Assembly: GCF_030408355.1 (NCBI RefSeq)
Contig: NZ_CP046606.1
Span: 1,798,001-1,862,000 of the forward strand
Source: Corynebacterium afermentans subsp. afermentans
Lineage (GTDB): Bacteria > Actinomycetota > Actinomycetes > Mycobacteriales > Mycobacteriaceae
Direction: 5' to 3'
DNA: 64,000 bases
Shown: positions 17,552 through 29,260 of the stretch, piece by piece
How positions within the stretch are numbered: the stretch's first letter is position 1
Layout of the letters: each line of letters starts with the position of its first letter
Translations under genes and position numbers: made by a program
Notes under the pieces: model-generated
Databases searched by the model: none
Told to the model about the DNA's origin: nothing
The model's input: only the letters and a program-made list of their open reading frames with translations

Positions 17552-18961
17552 ATGGTGCACAGCTCTCCCCTGCCGGATGTCGCGCTGCCGAACACTGCGC
17601 TCGACCGCCTGGTCCCGCGCGGGGAGCTGCCCGCCATCACGGAGTACGACACAGGCCGCACCGTCACCTACGACGAGCTGTGGGCGGTAGCGGACGCGGC
17701 CGCCACCCGCCTGCGAAACCGCGGCGTGGATCCGGGCAGCGTGGTTGAGCTGCGGCTGCCCAACTCCATCGACTTCGTGGCCGCACTACTCGCCGTCTCG
17801 CGCACGGGTGCGACGACGTGCCTGATCGGGCATTCGCTTATCGACGCCGAAGCGTCGCGTCTTTCCGCCCTCGCCGGCGTCACCCACCGAATCGAGCCGG
17901 GCGATCTCGCCCCCGGCCCCGCCGACGCTTTTGCTCCGGCGGACCCCGGTTCGGTGGCGGTCATCCCGTTTTCCTCCGGCACCACCGGGCTACCCAAGGG
18001 CGTGGAGTTGACCCACCGCTCGATTACAGCCAACGCGGTGCAGTTCAACGCGGCGCTAGCCGCCAGCGGCATCGGCGAGGGCACCCGCGTGGCCGCTCCC
18101 CTGCCGTTTTCCCACATCTACGGCTTGAACACGCTGCTGCTGTCGTCGCTTGCCGCGGGCCGGCACGTGTTCACCGCCGCGCGCTTCGACCTCGCCGAGT
18201 TCGCGCGCGCCCACCGCGCGCACTCCATCGAGCTGAGCTTCATCGCCCCGCCGATCGCGCTGGCGCTGGCGAACTCCCCCGCCATCAACCCGGCCGATTT
18301 CGCCGCCTGCGCCCACATGGTCTGCGGCGCCGCACCCTTGGACGAGGCGCTGGCTCGCCGCGTCGAGGACCGCCTGGGCATTGTCATGCTGCAGGGCTAC
18401 GGCACCACCGAGTCCTCGCCTGTGACGCACGTCGGCATCGCCGGCCGGTCAAATCCGGGCACCATCGGGTACGCCATCCCAAACACCGAATTCCGCGTGG
18501 TGGACTCAGATACCGGCGCGGAACTGCCCGACGGCGCCGACGGCGAGCTGCAAGTCCGCGGCCCCCAGATCATGCGCGGCTACCTGGGGAACCCCAAGGC
18601 CACCCGCGGTGCCATCGTGGACGGCTGGCTGCGCAGCGGCGACATCGCGCGGGTCAACCCGGACGAGACAGTCACGGTCGTCGACCGCGCAAAGGACGTG
18701 TTCAAGTACCACGGGTTCCAGATCGCCCCGGCCGAACTCGAAGCACTGCTGCTGACGCACCCGCAGATCAGCGACGTGGCTGTTGCCGAGCGCGGCGGGG
18801 TGCCGAAGGCTTTCGTCGTCAAGCATGGGCCCCTAGACGAGGCCCAAGTGATGGAATGGGTGGCGGCGCGCGTGACCGCCTACAAAAAGGTGCGCGCCGT
18901 GGCGTTCGTGGACGCGATCCCCCGCAATGCCGCCGGCAAGATCCTGCGCAAGGACCTCTAA
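17552..18961 (+). CDS. AMP-dependent acyl-CoA ligase, short form
   Basis: A 469-residue adenylate-forming enzyme. The P-loop motif is IPFSSGTTGLPKGVE (about residues 134-148), followed by MLQGYGTTESSP, SGDIARVN and a C-terminal PRNAAGKILRKDL with the catalytic Lys. It activates a carboxylic acid, probably an aryl or fatty acid, with ATP and CoA; it resembles 4-coumarate-CoA ligases. At 469 residues it is shorter than the usual 500-550. It lies between the folC block and ndk, where corynebacteria often have nothing, so it is likely accessory. Confidence 0.85.
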   Translation: MVHSSPLPDVALPNTALDRLVPRGELPAITEYDTGRTVTYDELWAVADAAATRLRNRGVDPGSVVELRLPNSIDFVAALLAVSRTGATTCLIGHSLIDAEASRLSALAGVTHRIEPGDLAPGPADAFAPADPGSVAVIPFSSGTTGLPKGVELTHRSITANAVQFNAALAASGIGEGTRVAAPLPFSHIYGLNTLLLSSLAAGRHVFTAARFDLAEFARAHRAHSIELSFIAPPIALALANSPAINPADFAACAHMVCGAAPLDEALARRVEDRLGIVMLQGYGTTESSPVTHVGIAGRSNPGTIGYAIPNTEFRVVDSDTGAELPDGADGELQVRGPQIMRGYLGNPKATRGAIVDGWLRSGDIARVNPDETVTVVDRAKDVFKYHGFQIAPAELEALLLTHPQISDVAVAERGGVPKAFVVKHGPLDEAQVMEWVAARVTAYKKVRAVAFVDAIPRNAAGKILRKDL

Positions 18962-18969
18962 GTGCCCCT

Positions 18970-19395
18970 CTAAGTGCCCAGGTGCTGGGTGGTGAGGTAG
19001 CCGCCACGCATACGCTGGACGATCTCCGAGCGCATGCGGATGACGAAGTACCACACGATGCCGAAGATGATGCCCACCGCCGTGACCGACCAGTGGATGA
19101 AGAAGCCGAAGATCAGCGGAATCTGCAGCGCAATGTCGATCCAGAGCGCGGCCGGCTTCTTCTGGAAGAACGCCATGACCACGTGCGCCAGGCCGATCAC
19201 GGTGATGTAGACCCAGTTGAAGGTGGTCCAGTGTTCGCCGCCGTCGACTTTGAGGATGACGGTGAGGATAAGCAGAACCGTGATGGCCTCCATGATCAGC
19301 GTGCCGGAGAGCACGCCGGTCAGCCCCGACATCGGGTCTTTAACCGGTTCCTTGCCGGGGCCGAGCGGGCCCATCTGCTGGTTGCTGCGTGTCAT
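18970..19395 (-). CDS. DUF4233 membrane protein
   Basis: A 141-residue protein with a short hydrophilic start (MTRSNQQMGPLGPGKEP) and four hydrophobic segments between about residues 25 and 120, containing MEAITVLLILTVILK and FFIHWSVTAVGIIFG. Actinobacterial DUF4233 proteins are regularly encoded directly after folC, as here with a 4-bp overlap. Function unknown. Confidence 0.85.
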   Translation of the reverse strand: MTRSNQQMGPLGPGKEPVKDPMSGLTGVLSGTLIMEAITVLLILTVILKVDGGEHWTTFNWVYITVIGLAHVVMAFFQKKPAALWIDIALQIPLIFGFFIHWSVTAVGIIFGIVWYFVIRMRSEIVQRMRGGYLTTQHLGT

Positions 19396-20885
19396 TGCGG
19401 GTCCTTTCCAAACATCGCGCGGGCCTCGCCGGCGGTGACCACCGAGCCGGTGATGAGCACGCCGGAGCCGGACTGCACGCCCACCTCGGCGAGCGCCTCC
19501 TCCGCCAGCTCCACGGCGAGCTCGTAGGCGGATGGCAAGTGCTCCTCGACGTGCACGCGCTCGTCGCCGAACACCTCGCGGGCGGTTTCCGCCAGCTCGT
19601 AGGCGTCCGTGGCGCGCGGGGACGTGTTCTGCGTGATCACGACCTCGGTGAGCACCGGCTCAAGCGCCTCCATGATGCCCCGGGCGTCCTTGTCGCCCAA
19701 AATGCCGAGCACGCCGATCAGGCGCGTGAAATCGAAATCGCGCTCCAGCGCCGCCGCGAGCGCCTGCGCGCCGTGCGGGTTGTGGGTGGCGTCGATGAAC
19801 GTCGTGGGGGTGGCGCGCACGCGCTCCAACCGGCCCGGCGAGGTGGTGGCGGCGAACCCCTCGCGCACCGTGTTCGCGTCGAGCGTGCGCTCGGCGGATG
19901 CGCCGAGGAACGCCTCCACCGCCGCCAGCGCCACCGATGCGTTGTGCGCCTGGTGCGGCCCGGACAACGGGATAAACACGTCCGCATACTCGCCCGACAG
20001 CCCCTTGAGTGTGAGCGTCTGCCCGCCCACGGCCACCTCGCTGGCTGCCACACCGAACTCCTGGGCGAAGCGTGCTACCGGCGCGCCGACCTCCACGGTG
20101 CGCTCCAAGATCACGCGCATTGCGTCCGGGTCCTGCTGGCCGATCACGGCCACGGCGTCCGCGCTGCGGATAATTCCGGCCTTTTCGCCTGCGATCTCGG
20201 CGAGGGTGTCGCCCAAGTAGTCGGTGTGGTCCAGGCCGACAGGCGCGATCACGTCCACGTCCGCGTCGACCACGTTGGTGGCGTCCCAGCGCCCGCCCAT
20301 GCCGACTTCGACCACGGCGACGTCGACAGGCGCATCCGCAAAAGCCGCGAACGCGATGCCGACCATGACCTCGAAGTAGCTCATGGGTACACCGGTGCGC
20401 TCGTCCACCATCTGGATGTACGGCTCGATCTCGCGGTAGATGCGCACGAAGTCCGCCGGGTGGATCGGCTCGCCGTCGATGCCGATGCGCTCGGTGACGG
20501 ACTGCAGGTGCGGACTCGTCGTGCGGCCCACACGGTTGCCAAACGAGCGCAGCAGCGACTCCACCATCCGCACGGTGGACGTCTTGCCGTTGGTGCCGGC
20601 GACGTGGATGACCTTGAAGGACTTCTGCGGCTCGCCGAGGAAATCCATGAGCAGCGCGATGCGCTCCAGCGACGGGTCAATGTCCGTCTCCGGCCAGCGG
20701 GCGGTGAGCTCGGCTTCCACCTGCGCGAGCGCGGCTAGATCTTCCTCGCTCACGCCGCGCGGGGCGAGCTGATCGCTCTCGTTGCTCTCCCCCGGCGCGC
20801 CGAGGTTAAGCGTCAGGCCGGCGTCGGTCTGCTGGATGTCGTACTGCTCCGGAAGTTCGGGCAGTTCAAACTCTTCGCTAGCCAC
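19392..20885 (-). CDS. folC: Folylpolyglutamate/dihydrofolate synthase FolC
   Basis: A 497-residue Mur-ligase-like enzyme that adds glutamate to (dihydro)folates. The ATP-binding P-loop is HVAGTNGKTSTVRM (about residues 94-107), with later IEVGMGGRWDATN-type (VVEVGMGGRWDATN) and HNPHGAQAL motifs. An N-terminal acidic extension of roughly 45 residues (FELPELPEQYDIQQ) precedes the core. The start lies one base before the valS stop and the 3' end overlaps DUF4233, so valS-folC-DUF4233 form one operon. Confidence 0.94.
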   Translation of the reverse strand: MASEEFELPELPEQYDIQQTDAGLTLNLGAPGESNESDQLAPRGVSEEDLAALAQVEAELTARWPETDIDPSLERIALLMDFLGEPQKSFKVIHVAGTNGKTSTVRMVESLLRSFGNRVGRTTSPHLQSVTERIGIDGEPIHPADFVRIYREIEPYIQMVDERTGVPMSYFEVMVGIAFAAFADAPVDVAVVEVGMGGRWDATNVVDADVDVIAPVGLDHTDYLGDTLAEIAGEKAGIIRSADAVAVIGQQDPDAMRVILERTVEVGAPVARFAQEFGVAASEVAVGGQTLTLKGLSGEYADVFIPLSGPHQAHNASVALAAVEAFLGASAERTLDANTVREGFAATTSPGRLERVRATPTTFIDATHNPHGAQALAAALERDFDFTRLIGVLGILGDKDARGIMEALEPVLTEVVITQNTSPRATDAYELAETAREVFGDERVHVEEHLPSAYELAVELAEEALAEVGVQSGSGVLITGSVVTAGEARAMFGKDPQ

Positions 20886-23597
20886 TTAGGCCTCCGGCAG
20901 CTGGTCCAGGCGTGCGGTGACGCGCTCGAACTCTTCCTGCGCGACCTGCTGGCGGACCTTGATCTTTTCCACCACGGCCTCCGGCGCGTTGGCCAAAAAC
21001 TGCTCATTGGCCAGCTTCGCGCCGGTGGTGTCCAGCTCCTTTTGCGCCGCGGCGAGCTCCTTTTCCAGGCGCTTGCGCTCGGCGGCGACGTCGACGGTGC
21101 CGGAGGTGTCCAGGGCGACGTCGAGGTTCGCCTTGCTCAGGCGCATCTCAATGCTTGCCGACGCGCTAAAGCCCTCCCCCGGCTTTTCCACCCTGGCAAT
21201 CTGGCGGACCACGTCCTCCAGCTCCGCCAGGTCCGCGGACGCGAAGTCCACGCGGGCCGGCACCTTCTGTGAGGGCTTGACACCCTGGTCGGAGCGGAAG
21301 CGGCGCAGCTCGGTGATGAGTTTGATGGCGTCCTCGACGCGGGTGCGCGCCTGGGTGTCAGTCTCAGCGCCGCCGTTGGTGTCGTCCGCGGTCGGCCACG
21401 GCGCGGTGGTGACGGTGTCATTGCCGGTGAGCGCCTTCCACAGCACCTCGGTGACAAACGGCATGGTCGGGTGCAGCAGGCGCAGCATGACGTCGAGCAC
21501 GCGGCCGAGGACGATCTTGGTGTTTTCGCCCTGCTCGGTCTCGCCCTCTTTGGGGATCTGTGTCTTGGCGATCTCCAGGTACCAGTCGCACAGCTCGTCC
21601 CACGCGAAGTGGTAGAGCGCCTCGTTGGCCTTGGCAAACTGGTAGTCGTCCAGGTAGGCGTCCACCTTGGCGCGCACTTCCTCGGCGCGGTCCAGGATCC
21701 AGCGGTCCGCGTCCGTGAGCGCCTCGCGGGCCGGCAGCTTATCCACGTGCGCGCCGTTCATCAGCGCGAACTTGGTGGCGTTGAACAGCTTGGTGGCGAA
21801 GTTGCGGGCGGCGGTTGCGTGGTCCTCGCCGATGGGCAGATCCACGCCCGGATTCGCGCCGCGGGCCAGGGCGAAGCGCAGCGCGTCCGCGCCGTATTGC
21901 TCCACCCAGTCCATCGGGTCGATGCCGTTGCCCAGGGACTTGGACATCTTGCGGCCCTTTTCGTCGCGCACCAGGCCGTGCAGGTAAAGGTGCTCGAACG
22001 GAACTTGAGGCCTCCGCTCCGCTCCGGCCCCAAGGACCTCCGGGGTTTCCTGGCCGGCGAAGGTGCCGAACATCATCATGCGCGCCACCCAGAAGAACAG
22101 GATGTCGTAGGCGGTGACCAGCACGGTGGTGGGGAAGAACTTCTCCAGCTCCGGGGTCTTCTCCGGCCAGCCCATCGTGGAAAACGGCCACAGGGCAGAC
22201 GAGAACCAGGTGTCCAGCACGTCCGGGTCCTGCTCGTAGCCTGCCGGCGGCTGCTCGTCGGGGCCGACGCAGACCACGTCGCGCTCGCCGTTTTCGTCCT
22301 CCGGGCCGTACCAGATCGGGATGCGGTGGCCCCACCACAGCTGGCGCGAGATAGTCCAGTCGTGCATGTTGTCCACCCAGTCGAAGTAGCGCTTCTCCAT
22401 GGAATCCGGGTGGATGACGGTGTCGCCGGAGCGCACGGCGTCGCCGGACATCTTCGCCAGCTCGTCGACCTTGACAAACCACTGCAGCGAAAGCCGCGGC
22501 TCGATCGGCTCGCCGGAGCGCTCCGAGTGGCCCACGGAATGCACGTACGGGCGCACTTCCTTGACAATGCGGCCCTGCTCCGCCAACGCCTCGCGCACGG
22601 CTACGCGGGCCTCTTCGCGGGTCATGCCGTCGAAGCGGGTGCCGGTATCGGCGATGCGGCCCTTCTCGTCCATCACGATCGGCATGTCCAGGTTGTGGCG
22701 CAGGCCCATCTCGTAGTCGTTCGGGTCGTGCGCCGGGGTAATCTTCACCGCACCGGTGCCCAGCTCCATGTCCACGTAATCGTCCGCGATGACCTCAAGC
22801 TTCAAATCCTCGCGCAGCGGGTGCTCGAAGACCTGGCCGATGAGGTGCGCGTAGCGCTCGTCTTCCGGGTGCACGGCGATAGCGACGTCGCCAAGCATTG
22901 TCTCCACACGAGTGGTGGCAACGATCAGGTGCGGCTCGTCGTCGTTGAGCGAGCCGTAGCGGATGGAGACGAACTCGCCCTCGACGTCCTTGTACACCAC
23001 CTCGATGTCGGAGACAGCAGTCTCCAGCACCGGCGACCAGTTGACCAGGCGGTAGTCGCGGTAGACCAGCCCGCGGTCGTAGAGCTGCTTGAAGATGGTC
23101 TGCACGGCGCGCGAGAGGCCGTCGTCAAGCGTGAAGCGCTCGCGCGACCAATCCACCGAGTCGCCGATGGCGCGCATCTGCGTGGTGATAGTGCCGCCGT
23201 ACTGCTGTTTCCACTCCCAGACGCGCTCGATGAACTCCTCGCGCCCGTAGTCGTAGCGGTCCTTGCCCTCTTCCGCCTTGAGCTTGGCCTCCACCTTGGT
23301 CTGGGTGGCAATGCCGGCGTGGTCCATACCCGGCAGCCAAAGCACCTCGAAGCCCTGCATGCGCTTGCGGCGCACCAAAGAATCCATCAGCGTGTGGTCG
23401 AGCGCGTGGCCCATGTGCAGCTGGCCGGTCACGTTCGGCGGCGGCAGCACGATCGAGTACGCGGGCTTGTCCGACTGCGGATCCGCCGTGAAATACCCGG
23501 CGTCGACCCAGCCTTCGTACAGGTCGCGTTCGTGGGCGCTGGGCTCCCACGACTTGGGCAGTTGGTTCGCGCGGTTCAGATCGTTCGTCTCAGTCAC
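20886..23597 (-). CDS. valS: Valyl-tRNA synthetase
   Basis: A 903-residue class I synthetase charging tRNA-Val. It shows [16 protein letters not shown] (HIGH-type), the editing domain, [13 protein letters not shown] (KMSKS) and a C-terminal anticodon and coiled-coil region ([20 protein letters not shown]). I choose GTG 23597 ([17 protein letters not shown]), 22 nt after the mdh stop; a far longer open frame upstream only shadows mdh. First gene of the valS-folC-DUF4233 operon. Confidence 0.95.
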   Translation of the reverse strand: MTETNDLNRANQLPKSWEPSAHERDLYEGWVDAGYFTADPQSDKPAYSIVLPPPNVTGQLHMGHALDHTLMDSLVRRKRMQGFEVLWLPGMDHAGIATQTKVEAKLKAEEGKDRYDYGREEFIERVWEWKQQYGGTITTQMRAIGDSVDWSRERFTLDDGLSRAVQTIFKQLYDRGLVYRDYRLVNWSPVLETAVSDIEVVYKDVEGEFVSIRYGSLNDDEPHLIVATTRVETMLGDVAIAVHPEDERYAHLIGQVFEHPLREDLKLEVIADDYVDMELGTGAVKITPAHDPNDYEMGLRHNLDMPIVMDEKGRIADTGTRFDGMTREEARVAVREALAEQGRIVKEVRPYVHSVGHSERSGEPIEPRLSLQWFVKVDELAKMSGDAVRSGDTVIHPDSMEKRYFDWVDNMHDWTISRQLWWGHRIPIWYGPEDENGERDVVCVGPDEQPPAGYEQDPDVLDTWFSSALWPFSTMGWPEKTPELEKFFPTTVLVTAYDILFFWVARMMMFGTFAGQETPEVLGAGAERRPQVPFEHLYLHGLVRDEKGRKMSKSLGNGIDPMDWVEQYGADALRFALARGANPGVDLPIGEDHATAARNFATKLFNATKFALMNGAHVDKLPAREALTDADRWILDRAEEVRAKVDAYLDDYQFAKANEALYHFAWDELCDWYLEIAKTQIPKEGETEQGENTKIVLGRVLDVMLRLLHPTMPFVTEVLWKALTGNDTVTTAPWPTADDTNGGAETDTQARTRVEDAIKLITELRRFRSDQGVKPSQKVPARVDFASADLAELEDVVRQIARVEKPGEGFSASASIEMRLSKANLDVALDTSGTVDVAAERKRLEKELAAAQKELDTTGAKLANEQFLANAPEAVVEKIKVRQQVAQEEFERVTARLDQLPEA

Positions 23598-23619
23598 GCG
23601 CCCTATCTTAACCAGCGCC

Positions 23620-24597
<978 letters not shown>

Positions 24598-24600
24598 TCA

Positions 24601-24616
24601 TGTGCGTTGACTCACA
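24601..24616. promoter_or_regulatory. Candidate GlxR (CRP-family) site before mdh
   Basis: TGTGCGTTGACTCACA matches TGTG-N8-CACA, the core of the corynebacterial GlxR motif as I recall it. It sits 28 bp upstream of mdh, compatible with control of this TCA-cycle gene. The divergent TetR gene starts 100 bp further on. Confidence 0.45.
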
Positions 24617-24716
24617 GATAACCTACCCCCGGCCGGGGCGGAATTTCACGGCTATACGCCCGAGAGTGGGCATCTGGTGCACGATTGAGGGGTATTTCAA
24701 ACGAAAGGGGACGGAC

Positions 24717-25442
24717 GTGACCGACGGTGCCGACGCGACCTCCCCTGACTCCGTGGTCCACGCCGCCCTGGCCGCGTTCGCCCGCAAAGGCTACACCGGC
24801 GCGAAAGTGGAAGCGCTGGCCAAGAAAACCGGCATGACCAAGCGGATGATCCACTACCACTTCGGCGACAAGCACGGCCTCTACGCCGCGGCGCTGCGCC
24901 TCGCGCTGGACCAGCTCGCGCCGCCGGAAAACATCCTCAACCGCTCGCACGCCGTGCCGGTAGAAGGGATGCGCCGCTTCGTCGACGCGCTCTACCACGC
25001 CTTTTTGCACAACCCCGACGCCGTGCGCCTGATCCTGCGGGAAAACCTGGACCCGGCTGTAGCGGCCGAAGACGCCTCGGCACTCGCCGGCGTGCGCGAC
25101 GTCACCCTCCACGCCGAGCGGCTCCTGCTCGCCGGCCAGGACGCCGGCGCGTTCCGCCCCGGCATCACCGCGGTGGACCTGCTCACCCTGATCTCGTCGC
25201 TGTGCCTCTACCGCGTCGGCAACGCCGCCACCGCCAAACACGTCTTCGGCGTCGACGTCGAAAGCCGCCGCAACATCGACGGCATGCGCCGCATGGTCAT
25301 CGACACCGTACTGGCGTTTCTGACCTCAAACATCTCGTACTCCGGCTACGAGTCCTACCTCGAAGCCACCCCGGCACCTACCGAGGATGCAGACCCGGAC
25401 GAACTGTTCGACATCTACGGCGACGAGGGCCGGATCGTCTAA
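24717..25442 (+). CDS. TetR family transcriptional regulator
   Basis: A 241-residue regulator with an N-terminal helix-turn-helix (VVHAALAAFARKGYTGAKVE, then AKKTGMTKRMIHYHFGDKHGL) and a long C-terminal domain ending in an acidic tail (TEDADPDELFDIYGDEG). GTG 24717 is preceded by AAAGGGGACGG, a good RBS; a longer frame from 24567 would overlap the mdh promoter. It is divergent from mdh and convergent with clpX; the target is unknown. TetR proteins of this shape often control lipid or catabolic genes, but nothing here shows it. Confidence 0.85.
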   Translation: MTDGADATSPDSVVHAALAAFARKGYTGAKVEALAKKTGMTKRMIHYHFGDKHGLYAAALRLALDQLAPPENILNRSHAVPVEGMRRFVDALYHAFLHNPDAVRLILRENLDPAVAAEDASALAGVRDVTLHAERLLLAGQDAGAFRPGITAVDLLTLISSLCLYRVGNAATAKHVFGVDVESRRNIDGMRRMVIDTVLAFLTSNISYSGYESYLEATPAPTEDADPDELFDIYGDEGRIV

Positions 25443-25460
25443 CGGACCGAAGGTGAGCTC

Positions 25461-26741
<1,281 letters not shown>

Positions 26742-26928
26742 ATGCGCCTATCTACTCCCGTCTTCGGTCAATCCCAACCGAGTGTAGTCGTTGCGTCAAA
26801 CCATAGCTTTCACGCCACAAAGGGGCCATGACGCGGTTTCCCGTAATCGCATCCGCTAGCCTGTACACGTTAAACAATCGTGCCCACCGGTGCGCCACTA
26901 AAACGCGCACCCCGAAAGGAACCGATCC

Positions 26929-27570
26929 GTGAATCGCAGCCGCACTTTCTCTGCCTTCGCCGCAGCCGCCCTCGCCGCGTCGCTGCTGGCCGGTTGCTCG
27001 GACTCAAACGCGGACGTAGAACCCCTGGCGGAACCCGTGCTGGACTTCCCACAGACCAGCACCACCCCCACCCCGACGCCGACGACCACCAAGTCCGACG
27101 ACGATGAGGACGATAAGGAAACGACCACCTCGTCCTCCACCACGACCAAGAAGTCCTCGACAAGCTCGTCCACTAAGTCGTCCACGCGCACGTCCACAAA
27201 ATCCAGCTCGAAGCGCTCCGAGTCCCGCAGCTCGAACAACTCCAATAAGGAGGCGCGCGAGCCAGCACCGGTGCGCGAAACCATCATCGACGACCGCCCG
27301 GGCGCCACCTGCGCCTGGCCCACCCAGGGTGAGGCCAGCGGAAGCCAGGAATACAGCACGTTCTGCGACCGCGAATGGGCCCGCACCGTCACCTCCGATG
27401 GACAGGACTACTACTGGGCAGCCAAGGGCCAAGGGTGGGTCTCCGTCGACCCGACCACCACCGACGACGGCGATATCTGCTGGGCACGCGAGGACTTCGA
27501 AGCCGCGCCTGAGGCCATCCGCAACGCCGTGGCATTCTGCGACCCGGCATCCGGGGATAAGGCGGAGTAG
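26929..27570 (+). CDS. Ser/Thr-rich lipoprotein of unknown function
   Basis: A 213-residue protein with a lipoprotein signal peptide ending LLAGCSDSN. A long low-complexity linker of Thr, Ser, Lys and Asp (about residues 45-105, e.g. TTTSSSTTTKKSSTSSS) would span the cell wall or be glycosylated. A compact C-terminal domain has paired cysteines (GATCAWPTQG, STFCDREW, DICWARED, VAFCDPAS) and Trp residues (YYWAAKGQGWVSVDP). I do not know this domain. It is on the plus strand between clpX and clpP2. Confidence 0.8.
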   Translation: MNRSRTFSAFAAAALAASLLAGCSDSNADVEPLAEPVLDFPQTSTTPTPTPTTTKSDDDEDDKETTTSSSTTTKKSSTSSSTKSSTRTSTKSSSKRSESRSSNNSNKEAREPAPVRETIIDDRPGATCAWPTQGEASGSQEYSTFCDREWARTVTSDGQDYYWAAKGQGWVSVDPTTTDDGDICWAREDFEAAPEAIRNAVAFCDPASGDKAE

Positions 27571-27591
27571 CCGAAGGTTTCGTCGCAAAGC

Positions 27592-27624
27592 AAAACGCGC
27601 CCGGAGCGAACCGGGCGCGTTTTT
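27592..27624. terminator. Bidirectional terminator between the lipoprotein gene and clpP2
   Basis: The stem aaaacgcgcccgg/ccgggcgcgtttt has A and T tracts on both sides, so it can serve the plus-strand lipoprotein gene and clpP2 on the minus strand. Confidence 0.88.
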
Positions 27625-27633
27625 CATGTGCTT

Positions 27634-28254
27634 TTAGCCGTTGAGCTTGCGGTAATCAAAGACCTGGTCGATGATGCCGTAGTCCACAGACTCAGAAGCG
27701 GTCAGGATCTTATCGCGGTCGGTATCAATGCGGACCTGCTCGGAGGTGCGGCCGGTGTGGTGCGCGAGCGTGTCCTCCATGAGACGGCGCATGCGCTCAA
27801 TCTCCGCGGCCTGAATCTCCAGGTCAGACACCTGGCCCTGGGTGCCCTGGGTAGCCGGCTGGTGGATCAGCACACGCGAGTTCGGCAGCGCGGCGCGCTT
27901 ACCCGGCGCACCGGCGGCGAGGATCACCGCGGCAGCCGACGCGGCCTGGCCGAGGCAGACAGTCTGCACGTCCGGGCGGACGTACTGCATCGTGTCGTAG
28001 ATAGCCATCAGCGCGGTGAACGAACCGCCCGGGGAGTTGATGTACATCGTGATGTCGCGGTCCGGGTCCTGGGACTCCAGCACCAGAAGCTGCGCCATAA
28101 TGTCGTTCGCCGACGTGTCGTCCACCTGGGTACCCAGGAAGACGATGCGCTCCTCGAACAACTTGCCGTACGGGTCGATCTGCTTCGTGCCAAAGCTCGT
28201 TTCCTCCAGGAACTGCGGCAGCACGTAGCGGGAGTTGGGCATCTGGAAAGTCAT
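27634..28254 (-). CDS. clpP2: ATP-dependent Clp protease proteolytic subunit ClpP2
   Basis: A 206-residue serine peptidase forming one ring of the mixed actinobacterial ClpP1P2 barrel. Catalytic Ser is in [14 protein letters not shown] and His in [10 protein letters not shown]; the Asp lies in the C-terminal DRDKILTA region. The family fold shows as [15 protein letters not shown]. It follows clpP1 by 30 bp and is cotranscribed with it. Confidence 0.95.
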   Translation of the reverse strand: MTFQMPNSRYVLPQFLEETSFGTKQIDPYGKLFEERIVFLGTQVDDTSANDIMAQLLVLESQDPDRDITMYINSPGGSFTALMAIYDTMQYVRPDVQTVCLGQAASAAAVILAAGAPGKRAALPNSRVLIHQPATQGTQGQVSDLEIQAAEIERMRRLMEDTLAHHTGRTSEQVRIDTDRDKILTASESVDYGIIDQVFDYRKLNG

Positions 28255-28284
28255 AGTCGGTGTCTCCTTAATTCCTCGTGTGCC

Positions 28285-28881
28285 TTAGTTGTTCCCGATG
28301 GCGTGCTCGCCAGCCTGGGCGGCGCTATCGATGACATGGTCCACGATGCCGTACTCCTTCGCCTGCAGGGCGTTGAACCAGCGGTCGCGGTCCGAATCCT
28401 TCGTAATCTGCTCGAACGTCTGGCCCGTGTGCTCCGCAATGAGCTCGGCCATCTCGCGCTTCGTCTGCGCGAACTGCTCAGCCTGGATAGCGATGTCGGC
28501 CGCGGTGCCGCCGACGCCTGCGGACGGCTGGTGCATCATGATGCGCGCGTGCGGCAGAGCGTAGCGCTTGCCCTTCGTGCCGCCCGAAAGCAGGAACTGG
28601 CCCATCGACGCCGCCAGGCCCATGCCGTAGGTGGCGATGTCGCACGGGGAGTACTTCATCGTGTCGTAAATCGCCATACCGGCGGTGACGGAGCCGCCCG
28701 GCGAGTTGATGTACAGGTTGATATCGCGCGTCGGATCCTCCGCCGACAGCAGCAGAATCTGGGCGCACAGCTTATTGGCGATCTCATCGTCCACCTGCTG
28801 GCCCAGGAAAATAATGCGCTCCCGGAGGAGACGCTCATAAACGGAGTCTCCCAGGTTCATGCCTTGGGTCGGGGAAGTCAT
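28285..28881 (-). CDS. clpP1: ATP-dependent Clp protease proteolytic subunit ClpP1
   Basis: This 198-residue partner of ClpP2 carries Ser in GLAASMGQFLLSGG, His in ARIMMHQPSAG and Asp in DSDRDRWFNA. The N-terminus MTSPTQGMNLGDSVYERLL carries the processed propeptide region. RBS AAGGAG and a TAGGGT hexamer upstream mark the promoter; a ClgR-like operator lies further upstream. Confidence 0.95.
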   Translation of the reverse strand: MTSPTQGMNLGDSVYERLLRERIIFLGQQVDDEIANKLCAQILLLSAEDPTRDINLYINSPGGSVTAGMAIYDTMKYSPCDIATYGMGLAASMGQFLLSGGTKGKRYALPHARIMMHQPSAGVGGTAADIAIQAEQFAQTKREMAELIAEHTGQTFEQITKDSDRDRWFNALQAKEYGIVDHVIDSAAQAGEHAIGNN

Positions 28882-28952
28882 GTAAGACGCTCCTTTGCTA
28901 GTTCATCCGGTAACGCCACTACCCTACTCGGGTGATTCTGTAACTCCGAGCC

Positions 28953-28970
28953 TGTTCGCTACCGGCGTAC
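28953..28970. promoter_or_regulatory. Candidate ClgR operator upstream of clpP1P2
   Basis: TGTTCGCTACCGGCGTAC fits the ClgR motif WNNWCGCYNANRGCGWWS (recalled from work on Corynebacterium) at all but one fixed position. It lies about 30 bp upstream of a TAGGGT -10-like hexamer for clpP1, a suitable place for an activator. ClgR activates clp genes in corynebacteria. Confidence 0.55.
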
Positions 28971-29004
28971 GGGTCGGGTTTTGGGGTGGGGGTTGGGGTC
29001 GGGG
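28971..29004 (+). other. G-quadruplex-type tract in the clpP1-tig intergenic region
   Basis: Six runs of 3-5 G (28971-73, 28976-78, 28983-86, 28988-92, 28995-98, 29001-04) are separated by 1-4 nt. This easily meets the G3+N1-7 rule for intramolecular G-quadruplexes. A second G-rich stretch follows at about 29040-29069. The tract lies just outside the clpP1 promoter. Confidence 0.75.
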
Positions 29005-29076
29005 TTGACGATTCCTGACAGATTCCGCCGCGAAGTGTCGGGGTGGGCGCCCCGGTTTGGGGTGGGGCTGCAAAAT

Positions 29077-29200
29077 AGTTCACTAGACGATGAACGATCC
29101 TGCATCGGGGTTTCCGGCGGCCTGGGGAAAGTGAACTATCCATCCGTCCAAGTGGGAACTAATTCATCGCGTGCCTTCGAGGGAGTGAACGATCCTGCAG
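29077..29200. repeat. Repeated GTGAACGATCCTGCA-type motifs
   Basis: Two close copies (TGAACGATCCTGCA at 29091-29104 and 29187-29200), one diverged copy (GTGAACTATCCATCC, 29131-29145), one inverted half (AGTTCACT, 29077-29084) and a weak fourth (GGGAACTAATTCATC from 29154) sit within 124 bp of non-coding DNA. They could be operator copies or debris of an element. This and the G-rich tract fill the 379-bp gap between clpP1 and tig. Confidence 0.6.
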
Positions 29201-29209
29201 CGGGCACGC

Positions 29210-29243
29210 AAAAGCGGCCGGGGCAGACACGCCCCGGCCGCTC
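29210..29243 (-). terminator. Terminator after tig
   Basis: The stem gcggccggggc/gccccggccgc with a TTTT run on the minus strand (complement of aaaa at 29210-29213) lies 18 nt past the tig stop. Confidence 0.85.
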
Positions 29244-29260
29244 GCTAGCGCGAGAAGTTT

